A stretch of DNA of 64,000 nt. It comes from Pseudomonas sp. EpS/L25 (GTDB lineage: Bacteria > Pseudomonadota > Gammaproteobacteria > Pseudomonadales > Pseudomonadaceae). The stretch is taken from positions 23,757-87,756 of the forward strand of contig NZ_LNUP01000014.1 of assembly GCF_001512295.1 (NCBI RefSeq), in the 5' to 3' direction. Positions 27,251 through 36,356 of this stretch are shown one piece after another. Under the pieces are notes generated by a model, which did not search any database, was not told the DNA's origin, and was given only the letters and a program-made list of their open reading frames with translations. Position 1 is the stretch's first letter; every line of letters starts with the position of its first letter. The translations under genes and the position numbers were made by a program.

Positions 27251-28270
27251 CTAGCCGCAGATCATCGCGCCGCGGTAGTGCACCCGGTCCTTGCCGGCGC
27301 GCTTGGCATGGTAGAGCTCGCCGTCGGCCTGCTTGAACAGGTCCGACGGCAGGCTGCCGGGGGCGAGGCGGGTCACGCCGGCGCTGAAGGAAAAGCACGA
27401 GCCGGCCTGGGTATTGGCGCGGATGTCGTCGAGCAGCCCCTGTAGGCGCAGCGTCAGTTCACGGTCGCCTTCGGATTTGACCAACACGCCGAATTCCTCG
27501 CCCCCCAGCCGGCCGAAGTAGCCATCAGGGAAGTGCCGACTCAGGGTGGCGGCCGTTTCCCTGAGCACCAGATCGCCCACATCGTGCCCGAAGCGATCAT
27601 TGATGCGCTTGAAGTCGTCGATGTCGAGCATGACGAAATACCAGTCCGGCGACGGCTCCGCGCAGACTCGCTCCAGATCCAGCATCAGGGCGCGCCTGTT
27701 GCTGATGCCGGTCAGGGCATCGGTTTCCGCCTGCAGGCGATAGCTTTCCTTGAGCTGCAGGGTGCTGCCGACGATGCGCACGAAAGTGGCACTGAGCAGC
27801 AGGCCGAGCACCATGCCGGACACCATTATCGCCACCAGGAGCGGCAGCGTCTGGGGGCTAACGCTGTCGAACTGACCATAGAAGAGCACCAGCCAGACCG
27901 CTCCGGCGGCGATGCCATAGTCGAGCACCTGGGCGAACAGGATGGTCGAGCCCAGGGTGATGATGATGGCGATGGGGATCATCCAGGCATAGCCGGCCTC
28001 GCCCATGCCGGCAATCTGGAAGCGGAAGGCCAGGGCCTCGAACACCACGAAGACCAGGGCGAACAAACGCCAGAGCACGAAACGCCGCGCAGTGCTCATC
28101 GCCAGGCAGGAGAGCACCATGCCGCCCAGGGCCAGCCAACCCCAGATCGCCACGCCATCGGTGAGGAAAGGGTTGATCGCGACGCTGAGCAGCCAGCCGA
28201 GCATACCGGTGCACTGCGCCAGGACGTTGGGCAATTGCAGCATCTGGCGAATGTGAGTCTGGTACGTCAT
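27251..28270 (-). CDS. diguanylate cyclase with six-helix membrane domain
   Basis: A 339-residue protein. An N-terminal membrane domain of about six helices (to residue about 165) is followed by a short coiled coil (QLKESYRLQAETDALTGISN) and a GGDEF domain with an intact GGEEF signature at about residues 256-260. The upstream I-site position reads FPDG, so feedback inhibition through RxxD is absent. Its stop codon is one base from the stop of the convergent cyclase at 25720-27249. Confidence 0.88.
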   Translation of the reverse strand: MTYQTHIRQMLQLPNVLAQCTGMLGWLLSVAINPFLTDGVAIWGWLALGGMVLSCLAMSTARRFVLWRLFALVFVVFEALAFRFQIAGMGEAGYAWMIPIAIIITLGSTILFAQVLDYGIAAGAVWLVLFYGQFDSVSPQTLPLLVAIMVSGMVLGLLLSATFVRIVGSTLQLKESYRLQAETDALTGISNRRALMLDLERVCAEPSPDWYFVMLDIDDFKRINDRFGHDVGDLVLRETAATLSRHFPDGYFGRLGGEEFGVLVKSEGDRELTLRLQGLLDDIRANTQAGSCFSFSAGVTRLAPGSLPSDLFKQADGELYHAKRAGKDRVHYRGAMICG

Positions 28271-28615
28271 CGAAGCACTCTGGCGCCAAATTTAGTGGCT
28301 AAATGACATCATACCCCTGACACCATTCCCTGCCTTTCGTCGGCCGATCTCCGGCACGTCGGGAGTCTAGACATCCGCTCATCCGACCTCATCTTCCGCC
28401 TGAGTAAGACCTCATATCCGCCGCTGCAGGCACGACGGACGGCGGGAAAATGCCGCCACCGGTCCGCTCGGCCTGCCAGGACATCACCACCACTCGCTAG
28501 GGTGGGGAAACGAATTCTCGGCTAGGCTTGGCAGTAGCGGTGCGGTCGTTCATATTCTTCACGATTTACGCCATCCCTCCCCTCCCTATCGGTATAGAAC
28601 AAACCAGGCTCCATC
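28271..28615. other. divergent intergenic region, no gene seen
   Basis: This 345 bp gap separates the cyclase (minus) from the HDOD gene (plus). A short dyad TTTAG-TGG-CTAAA sits at 28291-28303, 21 bp upstream of the cyclase start, and could be an operator. No convincing promoter or reading frame was identified in the rest. Confidence 0.45.
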
Positions 28616-29431
28616 ATGGAAATCGATGCGCTGTTCGATCACCTGCACATACTGCCCAGCATTCCCAAGGTGGCCCAGGAGCTCATCCAGCAGTTCGACG
28701 ACCCCACCAGCAGCATCGAGGAGATCGCGCGCAACCTGTCCCTCGATCCGGTGCTCTCGGCCAAGGTGCTGCGCCTGGCCAACTCGGCCCGCTTCCGCGG
28801 GGTGCGTCCGGCGACCAGCATCGAAGGCGCCGCCATCCGCCTGGGCTTCGACGCCCTGCGCACCCTGGTGCTGGCGTCGGCGGTGACGGCCGCCTTCCGC
28901 TACAATTCCAGCTTCGATCCACGCGATTTCTGGCAGCACAGCTTCGATGTCGCCAGCATCTGTCGCGTCATCGCCGGCCAAGCCGGCGCCGACCGGGAAA
29001 CCGCCTTCACCTGTGGCATGCTGCACAACATCGGCGAATTGCTGATCCGAACCGCGGCGCCCGATATCGGCGCGCGCATCGACGCCGAGCAGCGCGCCCC
29101 GGCGAGCGTGACGCCCGAGCAGGCCGTGGGCTTCGGCTATCCCGAGGTAGGCGCCGAGCTGGCGCGGCGCTGGCAGTTGCCACTGGAGATACAGCAGGCC
29201 ATCGCCTACCAGCAGCATCCGCAAGACGCTCCCGACGAGACCGGCATGGCCCGGCTGGTGGCCCAGGCCCGGCTGGTGTCCTTCGTGCTGCGGCGCCATG
29301 GCGGCATCAACGAGCAGGCCAAGGTCGCGCTGGTCAACCCCTTGCTCAACGACCTGGATCTGGCCAGGCTGCTGGCGGAATTGCCCGAGATCATCGAGGC
29401 GGACAAGGCCTTCGGCACCCTCATCAACTGA
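28616..29431 (+). CDS. HDOD domain signalling protein
   Basis: A 271-residue protein consisting mostly of one HDOD domain. It begins ILPSIPKVAQELIQQFDDPT, contains the family segment IEEIARNLSLDPVLSAKVLR, and has a degenerate HD motif at CGMLHNIGELLI. HDOD proteins are non-hydrolytic relatives of HD phosphohydrolases that act in signalling, often with c-di-GMP or chemotaxis circuits. Location beside two diguanylate cyclases suggests a shared pathway. Confidence 0.88.
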   Translation: MEIDALFDHLHILPSIPKVAQELIQQFDDPTSSIEEIARNLSLDPVLSAKVLRLANSARFRGVRPATSIEGAAIRLGFDALRTLVLASAVTAAFRYNSSFDPRDFWQHSFDVASICRVIAGQAGADRETAFTCGMLHNIGELLIRTAAPDIGARIDAEQRAPASVTPEQAVGFGYPEVGAELARRWQLPLEIQQAIAYQQHPQDAPDETGMARLVAQARLVSFVLRRHGGINEQAKVALVNPLLNDLDLARLLAELPEIIEADKAFGTLIN

Positions 29432-29556
29432 CCGGCCGTCCGTGGCGACGGTCGCCGCCATCGCGTGCATCACAAATCTGCCAGTCGGTCGTGGCAAATG
29501 TCGAACGGGTGTCGCAAGAATCGGTCAAAGCCATATAGCTAACAGGAGTGAGTGCG

Positions 29557-29832
29557 ATGGCCGAGCCGCTGAAGTTCACGGATGCGAACACCATCATCAA
29601 GGGTGCCTTCCAGCCCATGCTGTGCGCCATGACCGCCCAGGACCCCGCGACCTTCAACGTCGAGGTCTATGCGCCCAACGGCACGGCCCTGCTGCAACGA
29701 CGCATCGCCCGGGTCGACCTGCTGGACAACTCGCTGTTGGAGGCCTTCATCTGCGACAGCCGCGCGCGCATCGAGCGCGCCACCCACGAGCGACCTGATT
29801 GGCAAGTCCGCTACACCTGCTCGCTGGCCTGA
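29557..29832 (+). CDS. hypothetical protein, 91 residues
   Basis: A small soluble protein of unknown function (opening MAEPLKFTDANTIIKGAFQP). ATG 29557 is preferred over an in-frame GTG at 29548 because the AGGAG ribosome site overlaps that GTG. A strong terminator follows 22 bp after the stop. It may belong to a pseudomonad-specific family. Confidence 0.65.
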   Translation: MAEPLKFTDANTIIKGAFQPMLCAMTAQDPATFNVEVYAPNGTALLQRRIARVDLLDNSLLEAFICDSRARIERATHERPDWQVRYTCSLA

Positions 29833-29854
29833 GTCCGGCCGTTTTTTGCCTGGG

Positions 29855-29880
29855 AAGGCGCCTCGCGAGGCGCCTTTTTC
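29855..29880 (+). terminator. intrinsic terminator
   Basis: Hairpin AAGGCGCCTC-GC-GAGGCGCCTT followed by a T run (TTTTTC). It ends the 29557 gene and may also act on the convergent gene at 29888. Confidence 0.85.
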
Positions 29881-29887
29881 TTGCCTG

Positions 29888-30139
29888 TCAGTCGTTGAGC
29901 ACCCGCTTCTGCTTCTCGCCCTGGGCCTTGGTGGCCGGCGTTCTGTCCGCTTTCTTCTGGGTGGAGGGGTTGGCCGTGGAGGTATCGTCGGCGCTGTCGC
30001 GATTGCTGGTATTGGAGCTACCCGGGGCGCCTATGCCGTTGCCGGTGACCCCGGCGTCATTGCTGCTGGCGGCCAGGCTCGGGCCGGCCAGGATCGCCAA
30101 CGCGGCACCGCAGGCGAGGATCAGGGAAGTCTTGCGCAT
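29888..30139 (-). CDS. small exported protein, 83 residues
   Basis: The start ATG 30139 gives a classical Sec signal peptide (MRKTSLILACGAALAILAG, cleavage near SLA-AS). The mature part is about 60 residues, Ser/Asn/Thr-rich then Lys-rich, and predicted disordered (GDSAD-type acidic stretch followed by STQKKADRTPATKAQGEKQK). An upstream in-frame ATG at 30184 would mask the signal peptide and is rejected. It has no recognisable domain. Low-complexity periplasmic peptides of this kind are common in pseudomonads. Confidence 0.65.
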   Translation of the reverse strand: MRKTSLILACGAALAILAGPSLAASSNDAGVTGNGIGAPGSSNTSNRDSADDTSTANPSTQKKADRTPATKAQGEKQKRVLND

Positions 30140-30291
30140 GTTGGTGTCCTCCTGCCGCGAGAAGGAGGGTGTCGCGGACTGCACCCTGACTGATTAGGCC
30201 AAAGGCCGGGCCAAGCGTTCCCGCCTTCCTATAGACTAACGGCCATCCCGCCGCGCCTTGCCAGGTGCGGCCGTCGTGTTCAGGAGTTGCC

Positions 30292-31059
30292 GTGAAGTAC
30301 CGTTATCTCATCGTCGACCGCACCGCGCTCGACACCCCTGCCCTGTTCGAGTACCTGGCCGAGGCGCCACAGCACCGCGTCATCGTCTCCGGCGGTACGG
30401 CCGAACAGCTGTTCGCGGCGGAGCTCTGGCCGCGGCTGCGCGAACGCCTGGCGCCCCATGCCGAACGCTTCTTCTTCGCCGACTCCAGTGGCCCCTTGCT
30501 GCAGGCCGAACTGGAAGGCCGCAAGCCTGGCCTGCTGGATCGCGACCTGACCCTGGCGTTCAAGGATGCGGTGACCGCCGACGCCGAGGACGACCGGGTA
30601 CTCAACCGTATCCGCAGCGAACTGCTCGATACCGATCACGATTACCAGGCCAACCGCCGCATCTTCCTCAACAGCCTGCTGGGCCAGATGCGCCGCGCTC
30701 TGCCGGCTGGTGCGGTGACCGCCGGCAACTGGCAGGACGCCATCCGCCAGGCCATCGCCGCCGCCCAGCAGGGTCTCGCCAAGGGCTTCGCCCCGGGCCT
30801 GGCCGATGCGCCCTTCAAGGTATTCCTCAAGGCCTATCCGCTGGCCGCGCGCTACGTCGCCCAGCTCGCCGTGCTGCTGATCACCGCCGGTCGCCAGGAG
30901 AACGACGTGCTCATCGATCGCTTCGTGGCCCAGGACCCGACGCTGGTGGCTACCCTGTTCGATGGCCTGCTCACCGAAGACGACGAGCAGCGCCAGGCCT
31001 ACACTGCCCTCAAGCGCACCCTGGATGCCCTGGGTACCGGCGGCCAGGCGCTGCACTGA
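30292..31059 (+). CDS. hypothetical protein, 255 residues
   Basis: The start is GTG 30292 with a CAGGAG site 6 bases upstream. The product is soluble, mostly alpha-helical, and opens with a strand-like KYRYLIVDRTALDTPALFEY segment and VIVSGGTAEQLFA, which recalls a nucleotide-binding or PIN-like fold but lacks a diagnostic catalytic set. A family B repeat begins 7 bp after the stop codon. I do not recognise the family. Confidence 0.6.
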   Translation: MKYRYLIVDRTALDTPALFEYLAEAPQHRVIVSGGTAEQLFAAELWPRLRERLAPHAERFFFADSSGPLLQAELEGRKPGLLDRDLTLAFKDAVTADAEDDRVLNRIRSELLDTDHDYQANRRIFLNSLLGQMRRALPAGAVTAGNWQDAIRQAIAAAQQGLAKGFAPGLADAPFKVFLKAYPLAARYVAQLAVLLITAGRQENDVLIDRFVAQDPTLVATLFDGLLTEDDEQRQAYTALKRTLDALGTGGQALH

Positions 31060-31065
31060 GCCGTC

Positions 31066-31263
31066 CTGGTGTGCTGCTTCAGACGTTATCTACACAACCT
31101 TGGCGGCGCTTTTTCGGCCGCAGCGGCGGACCGTCTGGGCATGGTTGCCACTCCTCGCCATAGCCCCGCCATGACTCGTCGCGGCGCCTAGCCCAGCCGG
31201 CGCGCCGAATCGCCAAAAAATCACTCGCCAACTCTTGCGCGAACCTCTGAAGCACCACACTAG
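31066..31263. repeat. MITE-like element, family B copy 3 (inverted)
   Basis: The 198 bp copy lies in the opposite orientation to copies 1, 2 and 4. It has a central GGCGGACCGTCTG segment and the shared core as complement (TGACTCGTCGCGGCGCCTAG). Its right end CACCACACTAG touches the sirtuin gene: the TAG stop of that gene is read from the CTAG boundary. Confidence 0.82.
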
Positions 31264-32033
31264 AGCCGCTCCAGGAGCGCCGGCAGGATCGCCCCGGCCG
31301 CGCCCAGCAGTTGCCAGTCACCACCGAAATCGGCCGCCGGCTGCGGATCGATGCGCACCACCGTGGCGCCCCGCTGGCGTGCCACCACCGGCAGACTGGC
31401 CGCTGGCTGCACCAGCCCGGAGGTGCCGATCACCAGGCAGAGGTCGCAGCGCTCGGCCAGGTCCCAGGCGGTGGCCAGGGCCTCTGCCGGCAGGGACTCG
31501 CCGAACCAGACTACCCCGGGGCGAGCCGGACCGCCGCAGGCAGGGCAGCGCGGTGGCGCCAGCAGTCGATCCCCGGTCTTTGGCAGCGCCGGCGACGCCA
31601 GGGGTCGCGCGCAGTCGAAGCAGCGCGGTGCGTGCAGGCTGCCGTGCAGATGGATGACGTCGCGGCTGCCGGCGCGCTCGTGCAGGTCATCGACGTTCTG
31701 GGTGACCAGCCGCAACCGCCCGTGTCGCTCGGCCCAGGCCGCCAAGGCGCGATGAGCCGCATTGGGCTGGGCCTCCAGCGCCTGACGGCGACGCCATTCG
31801 TACCAACCCCAGACCCTGGCCGGGTCCTGCACGAAGGCTTCCGTCGTGGCCAGTTGCGCCGGGTCGAAGCGTGCCCAGAGACCGGTCAGCGCCTCGCGAA
31901 AGGTGGCGATACCGCTCTCCGCCGAGACGCCGGCGCCGGTCAGCACCAGCACTTCGTCGGCCGTGCGCAGGCGTTCGAGCAGGGCCGGCGGCAGGGTCGG
32001 CAGCGCCGTTCGGCAATCCAGGGGAGCAGGCAT
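31260..32033 (-). CDS. cobB: SIR2-family NAD-dependent protein deacylase
   Basis: A 257-residue sirtuin. NAD-binding motifs are LTGAGVSAESGIATFRE and TQNVDDLHERAG, the catalytic histidine is in HLHGSLHAPRC, and four cysteines form the zinc site (CFDC and CPAC). Family knowledge: removes acetyl or acyl groups from lysines using NAD. ATG 32033 is chosen because the extended frame upstream shows no conserved sequence. The stop codon coincides with the border of the adjacent repeat. Confidence 0.9.
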   Translation of the reverse strand: MPAPLDCRTALPTLPPALLERLRTADEVLVLTGAGVSAESGIATFREALTGLWARFDPAQLATTEAFVQDPARVWGWYEWRRRQALEAQPNAAHRALAAWAERHGRLRLVTQNVDDLHERAGSRDVIHLHGSLHAPRCFDCARPLASPALPKTGDRLLAPPRCPACGGPARPGVVWFGESLPAEALATAWDLAERCDLCLVIGTSGLVQPAASLPVVARQRGATVVRIDPQPAADFGGDWQLLGAAGAILPALLERL

Positions 32034-32230
32034 GGTAGGGGTTACTCCGTGAAATCTGGCGCAAAACAAACGGGCCTTGCGGACCGCGGAAAAGACCGAA
32101 AGTGTGACGATACTCGACGGATGGTGAGTCCACTCATCGTTTTCCGCCGAACCGAGGTTCACCCCCGCCGCCACAGGCCGATAATCCGGAAGTCCGCGTC
32201 CGATGTCGCTCCGACCCTAACGGTATGTGA

Positions 32231-34144
32231 ATGAAGAAGTCCCTCTTTGCCAAGTATCCGCGCCGGCTCGTCGCTGGCGCACTGTCCCTCGTCACCGTCG
32301 CCAGCCTGGCCGGCTGGTTGTGGCTCAAGCCCACCGACCCGGCCCCGACCGCCACTGCCATGCTCGCCAGCGTGCAGCAGGCCCCCGAACACTGGACCCA
32401 GCAGCCGCGTGACCTATCCGTGCTGCTGGCCGATCTGCGCGCCAGGGCCATCACCGGCGCCGTGATCGGCGATCACACCCTCTACATCGACACCAACCGC
32501 GGTGAGCACTATGCCGTGGCCGACAACGGCGGGCGCATCGCCGACCGGCTGCTGGCCGACTACGCCACCCAGGCCGAACCGCTGTTCCCGGTGGCCAGTT
32601 GGAGCGAAGCCGGCCAGCGCCATCCCTGGCTGGATACCCTGCTGATCAACCTGCCGGGCTACCTGCTCCTGCTGCTGCTCGCCGTGCCCCTGGCGCTGCG
32701 CTTCACCAGCCCCTTCAAGCTGCACCGCAAGGGCACCGGCATCTCCTTCACCGACGTGGTCGGCGCCGCCGAGGCCAAGCGGGCGCTGGAAGACGTCACC
32801 ACCTGCCTGCGCAACCCCAAGGCCTTCGCCGCCCTGGGTGCCCGTCCGCCCAAGGGCGTGCTGCTGACCGGCGAGCCCGGTACCGGCAAGACCCAGCTGG
32901 CCAAGGCCCTGGCCACCGAGTGCAACGCCCACTTCATCCAGGTGACCGGTAGCGACTTCTCCTCGATGTTCTTCGGCGTCGGCATCCAGAAGGTCAAGTC
33001 GCTGTTCCGCACCGCGCGCAAGAAGGCGCCCTGCATCATCTTCATCGACGAGATCGACGGCATCGGTCGCCGCGCCGAGCAGTCGCGCTCCAGCGACGCC
33101 GAGGCCAACCGCATCATCAACCAGTTCCTCACCGAACTGGACGGCTTCGACGGTACCAGCGGCGTGCTGGTCCTGGGCGCCACCAACTTCGCCGACTCCC
33201 TGGACCCGGCCCTGCGCCGCGAAGGCCGCTTCGACCGTACCATCGCCGTGCCGCTGCCGAGCCTGGAAGATCGGCGCGCGTTGTTCGAGCTCTATGCCGG
33301 CAAGCTGCCCTGCCAGGGCGAGCTGGACCTGGCGGCCCTGGCGCGCAACACCGTGGGCCTGACCCCGGCGGCCATCGCCTACATCAGCAACCATGCCGCC
33401 CTGCTCGCCGCTCGTGAGAGCGCCAGCGCCGTGACCATGACCCACTTCGTCGAGGCCATCGAGACCTGCCGCATCGGCGAGCAACCGGTCGGTGTCACCC
33501 CGCTGGGCGCCGCCGAGCGCACCCGTATCGCGGTGCACGAGGCCGGCCATGCCCTGGTCGCCGCCGTGCTCAACGTCGGCCGGGTGGAAAAGGTCACCCT
33601 GCTGCCCCGCGGCCAGGCCCTGGGCGTTACCCTGATCACTCCTACCGAAGACAAGCGCCTGCACCTGAAGTCGGAGCTCGAAGGCCGCATCCAGATGCTG
33701 CTGGCCGGCCGTTGCGCCGAGCAGCTGTACTTCAACGAGGTCTCCTCGGGCGCCGCCCAGGACCTGCAGGAGGCCTCCAAGCTGGCGCTGTCCATGGTCG
33801 CGTCCCTGGGCATGGGCCCGAGTGGCTCGCTGCTCAGCCTGCAGGCCTTGCGCGACGCCGGCATCGACTTCGACGCCGCGCCCAGCATCGCCGCCGCCGA
33901 CCAGTTGCTGCACAGCCTGGATCATCGCTGCCTGGCGCTGATCACCGAACTCAAGCCGGCGCTGGACGACATCACCGAGCAACTACTGCGCGACGAGACC
34001 ATTCCCGGCAGCGCCGTGGCCGAAGCCATCGCCCGCGCCAGCGGCCTGGAAGCCTGCGGCGCCCTCAACCGCGCCCTGGCCTTCGTGCCGGAGCGCGCGA
34101 GCGACAGCGAACCCCGCATTGCCGCTGCCTTCAAGGGCGAATGA
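32231..34144 (+). CDS. FtsH-like membrane AAA+ zinc protease paralog
   Basis: A 637-residue FtsH architecture: an N-terminal helix (about 13-32), a periplasmic stretch, a second helix (about 138-158), and an AAA+ module with Walker A GEPGTGKT near residue 215, Walker B CIIFIDEID and the second region of homology (ALRREGRFDR). The zinc protease domain has HEAGH near residue 436 and the third ligand Asp in GAAQDLQEA. The pore motif is FFGVG rather than FVGVG. It is monocistronic and not beside rlmE/folP, so it is probably a second FtsH-type protease. Substrates are unknown. Confidence 0.85.
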   Translation: MKKSLFAKYPRRLVAGALSLVTVASLAGWLWLKPTDPAPTATAMLASVQQAPEHWTQQPRDLSVLLADLRARAITGAVIGDHTLYIDTNRGEHYAVADNGGRIADRLLADYATQAEPLFPVASWSEAGQRHPWLDTLLINLPGYLLLLLLAVPLALRFTSPFKLHRKGTGISFTDVVGAAEAKRALEDVTTCLRNPKAFAALGARPPKGVLLTGEPGTGKTQLAKALATECNAHFIQVTGSDFSSMFFGVGIQKVKSLFRTARKKAPCIIFIDEIDGIGRRAEQSRSSDAEANRIINQFLTELDGFDGTSGVLVLGATNFADSLDPALRREGRFDRTIAVPLPSLEDRRALFELYAGKLPCQGELDLAALARNTVGLTPAAIAYISNHAALLAARESASAVTMTHFVEAIETCRIGEQPVGVTPLGAAERTRIAVHEAGHALVAAVLNVGRVEKVTLLPRGQALGVTLITPTEDKRLHLKSELEGRIQMLLAGRCAEQLYFNEVSSGAAQDLQEASKLALSMVASLGMGPSGSLLSLQALRDAGIDFDAAPSIAAADQLLHSLDHRCLALITELKPALDDITEQLLRDETIPGSAVAEAIARASGLEACGALNRALAFVPERASDSEPRIAAAFKGE

Positions 34145-34169
34145 TCGCCCGCCGAGCTAGTCCACCACG

Positions 34170-34197
34170 AAAAAGCCCCGGTCTTCCGGGGCTTTTT
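34170..34197. terminator. bidirectional intrinsic terminator
   Basis: Hairpin AAAAAGCCCCGG-TCTT-CCGGGGCTTTTT between two convergent genes. The A and T tracts let it work in both directions. Confidence 0.9.
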
Positions 34198-34201
34198 CCT
34201 A

Positions 34202-35500
34202 TCAGAGGATATTGGCGTAGTCCGCCTCGATCCGATCCAGGCTCAGGTGATTGAGGAAGTTGGAGAAGCACATCCAGGCCGCCAGGGCATTGAGGTCCTG
34301 GAATTGCGCGGGCAGGTACTTGGGCGGCACCACTACGCCCTCGTCCACCAGCTGGCGCAGGATGCGCATGTCTTCCAGGGTGGTCTTGCCGCAGAACAGC
34401 AGCGGGATCTGCTCCAGCTTGCCCTTGCGCACCGCCAGCTGGATGTAGTTGTAGATGAGGATGAAGCCCTTCAGATAGGACAGGTCCTTGGTGAAGGGCA
34501 GCCCGGTGGGCGTCGAGCCGCGGAACACCCGGCTGGCGTTCTGGTAGCCCGCTTCCAGGTCGTAACCCTGCTCCTGGAAGAGGCGGAAGACCTCGAGGAA
34601 GTCGGCGCCGTCCTCGGCCAGGTGGATGGCGCGGGTGCGGTTGGTCAGCTTGCGCAGCCGGGTCGGATAGGAGGCGAAGGCGATCACCTCCATGAGGATC
34701 GCCAGGCCTTCCTGGGTCACGGTGGACGACGGCGGCCCCTTGGCCAGGAAGGTGCAGATCGGCTGGTTCTGGCCGTTGAGGGTGGTACCGACGTGCACCA
34801 GCCCCTCGTGGACCTCCAGGGCGCGCACGTCCCGCTCGTTGAACAGGGCATCGGCGCGCACCTTGATGTAGTCGGCACCGGCCGCGGCGTCGGCGACGAT
34901 GCCATCGGACTCGAACACCCGGATGGTGCCCTCGTTCTCGCCGAACACCTGGTTCAGCCGCGCCTGCAGGATGGGCACCGCGTCCTTGGCGGTCAGGGTC
35001 TTGGGCTCGTCTTCCAGGGCGCCGCGATGGGCGATGTTGTCCAGGTAGCTGGACATCATCATGCCCAGGTCGGCCAGGGTCGGATCGCCGGCATGGAAGG
35101 CGTCCGAGGCCGCGCCATAGAGCTCCTGGGAGATCAGCCCGAAGTCCGGGGTGCCGCGCGCCTGCAGCATGCGGATCACCATGCGGTACTCGCGGCACAT
35201 GCGCCTCATGATCTGGCCGACCGGGTTGAACTGGCCGAGCTGGCGGGTGATCTCGCGCTCGATGCTCTGGAATTCCCCCTTGAGCGCATCGCCGTCGAAG
35301 CTCAGCGGCCGGCCCTCGTAGAAGGCGCGATCCACCGCCGGCAGCCGCTTGCCCTTGCCCTCCAGGAAGCCCTGGCGTACCCCGTCGTCCCACTTCACCG
35401 CATCGAGGATACGGATCGGCGCCTGGGCCGCGACGATACGGTCGGACAGTTGGCGGATGGTCTGGTGATAGGGATCGAGAAAGGGCTGGCGGGCATTCAT
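34202..35500 (-). CDS. flavohemoglobin expression-modulating QEGLA motif protein (DUF1704)
   Basis: A 432-residue protein with the motifs that name the family: TQEGLAILMEV (QEGLA) and ALEVHEGLVHVGTTLNGQ (an HExxxH-like element suggesting a metal-dependent hydrolase). The start ATG 35500 gives the usual MNARQPFLDPYHQTIRQLSD opening. Family members are tyrosine carboxypeptidase-like (DUF1704) and in some bacteria affect flavohemoglobin expression. The role here is unproven. Confidence 0.85.
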   Translation of the reverse strand: MNARQPFLDPYHQTIRQLSDRIVAAQAPIRILDAVKWDDGVRQGFLEGKGKRLPAVDRAFYEGRPLSFDGDALKGEFQSIEREITRQLGQFNPVGQIMRRMCREYRMVIRMLQARGTPDFGLISQELYGAASDAFHAGDPTLADLGMMMSSYLDNIAHRGALEDEPKTLTAKDAVPILQARLNQVFGENEGTIRVFESDGIVADAAAGADYIKVRADALFNERDVRALEVHEGLVHVGTTLNGQNQPICTFLAKGPPSSTVTQEGLAILMEVIAFASYPTRLRKLTNRTRAIHLAEDGADFLEVFRLFQEQGYDLEAGYQNASRVFRGSTPTGLPFTKDLSYLKGFILIYNYIQLAVRKGKLEQIPLLFCGKTTLEDMRILRQLVDEGVVVPPKYLPAQFQDLNALAAWMCFSNFLNHLSLDRIEADYANIL

Positions 35501-35600
35501 GACGGGAACCGGTCGACGAACGAGAATACAAGGATGGCCGCTGCGTGGGCGTTTGCCTAGGCTCGGGCGGTGAATCATCGCCCAAGCCGGCACGCGCGGC

Positions 35601-36356
35601 CTAGCCGAAGGCTTCCGGGCGCTGGTCCAGCACCAGCATGTGCCCCGGATAGTGGGAGATGCAGTAGGGACTCTGCAGTTGGGGCAGCACCTGCTGTGGC
35701 GTCACCCCGCAGGCCCAGAACACCGGCACGTCATCCTCGCCCAGGGGCGGCACTACGCCGAAGTCCGGTGCCTGCAGGTCGGCGATGCCCAGCGCCGCGG
35801 GATCACCGATGTGGACCGGCGCGCCATGGCCGCTGGGGTAGCGGGCGGTGACCAGCACCGCCTGGCTCATCCGGGCGCGGGGTACCGGGCGCATGCTCAC
35901 GACCAGGGTACCGGCCAACGGCCCTGCCGGCACATTGGGCAGGGTGGTGGTATAGACCGGCGGCGCTGCGGTACTCACCGGAATGCCAGCGCGGCGCAAG
36001 GGCGCGTCGAAGGTATGGCTGCAGCCCAGCAGGATGGCGACGGCATCGTCACGCCAGTAGGCTTCGACGTCCGTGGGTTCCGCAACCAGTTGGCCCTGCT
36101 GCCAGACGCGATAGCGCGGCAGCATGGTGCGGATGTCGATGGCCGCCCCCGGCAGGGGGACCCGGGGATCGCCTGCGTCGCCCACCGCCAGGATCGGGCA
36201 GGCCTTGGGATTGCGCAGGCAGAACAGCAGCAGCGCATAGGCCTGGGCCTGCGGCACTATCACTAGGTTGGCCTGCTGATAGTCGTCGAGCACCCCGGCG
36301 GTCGGCGTGGTCCATTCTCCCCTGGCGATCCGGGAACGCAATTCGGCCGGCGTCAT
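35601..36356 (-). CDS. DUF1445 putative hydro-lyase (D-glutamate cyclase-like)
   Basis: A 251-residue protein of the DUF1445 family, visible as RGEWTTPTAGVLDDYQQANL, the LGCSHTFDAPL segment and CGVTPQQVL near the C-terminus (related to the mitochondrial D-glutamate cyclase). It starts with an ATGA overlap with the MFS gene upstream, so both are co-transcribed. The partner transporter is of the metabolite/H+ symporter type, suggesting uptake and use of a small organic acid. Substrate not known. Confidence 0.85.
   Translation of the reverse strand: MTPAELRSRIARGEWTTPTAGVLDDYQQANLVIVPQAQAYALLLFCLRNPKACPILAVGDAGDPRVPLPGAAIDIRTMLPRYRVWQQGQLVAEPTDVEAYWRDDAVAILLGCSHTFDAPLRRAGIPVSTAAPPVYTTTLPNVPAGPLAGTLVVSMRPVPRARMSQAVLVTARYPSGHGAPVHIGDPAALGIADLQAPDFGVVPPLGEDDVPVFWACGVTPQQVLPQLQSPYCISHYPGHMLVLDQRPEAFG

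Noticed and set aside
32034..32174. Longer N-terminus for the sirtuin
   Set aside because: The extra 47 residues have no conserved features, and ATG 32033 gives a normal CobB length.
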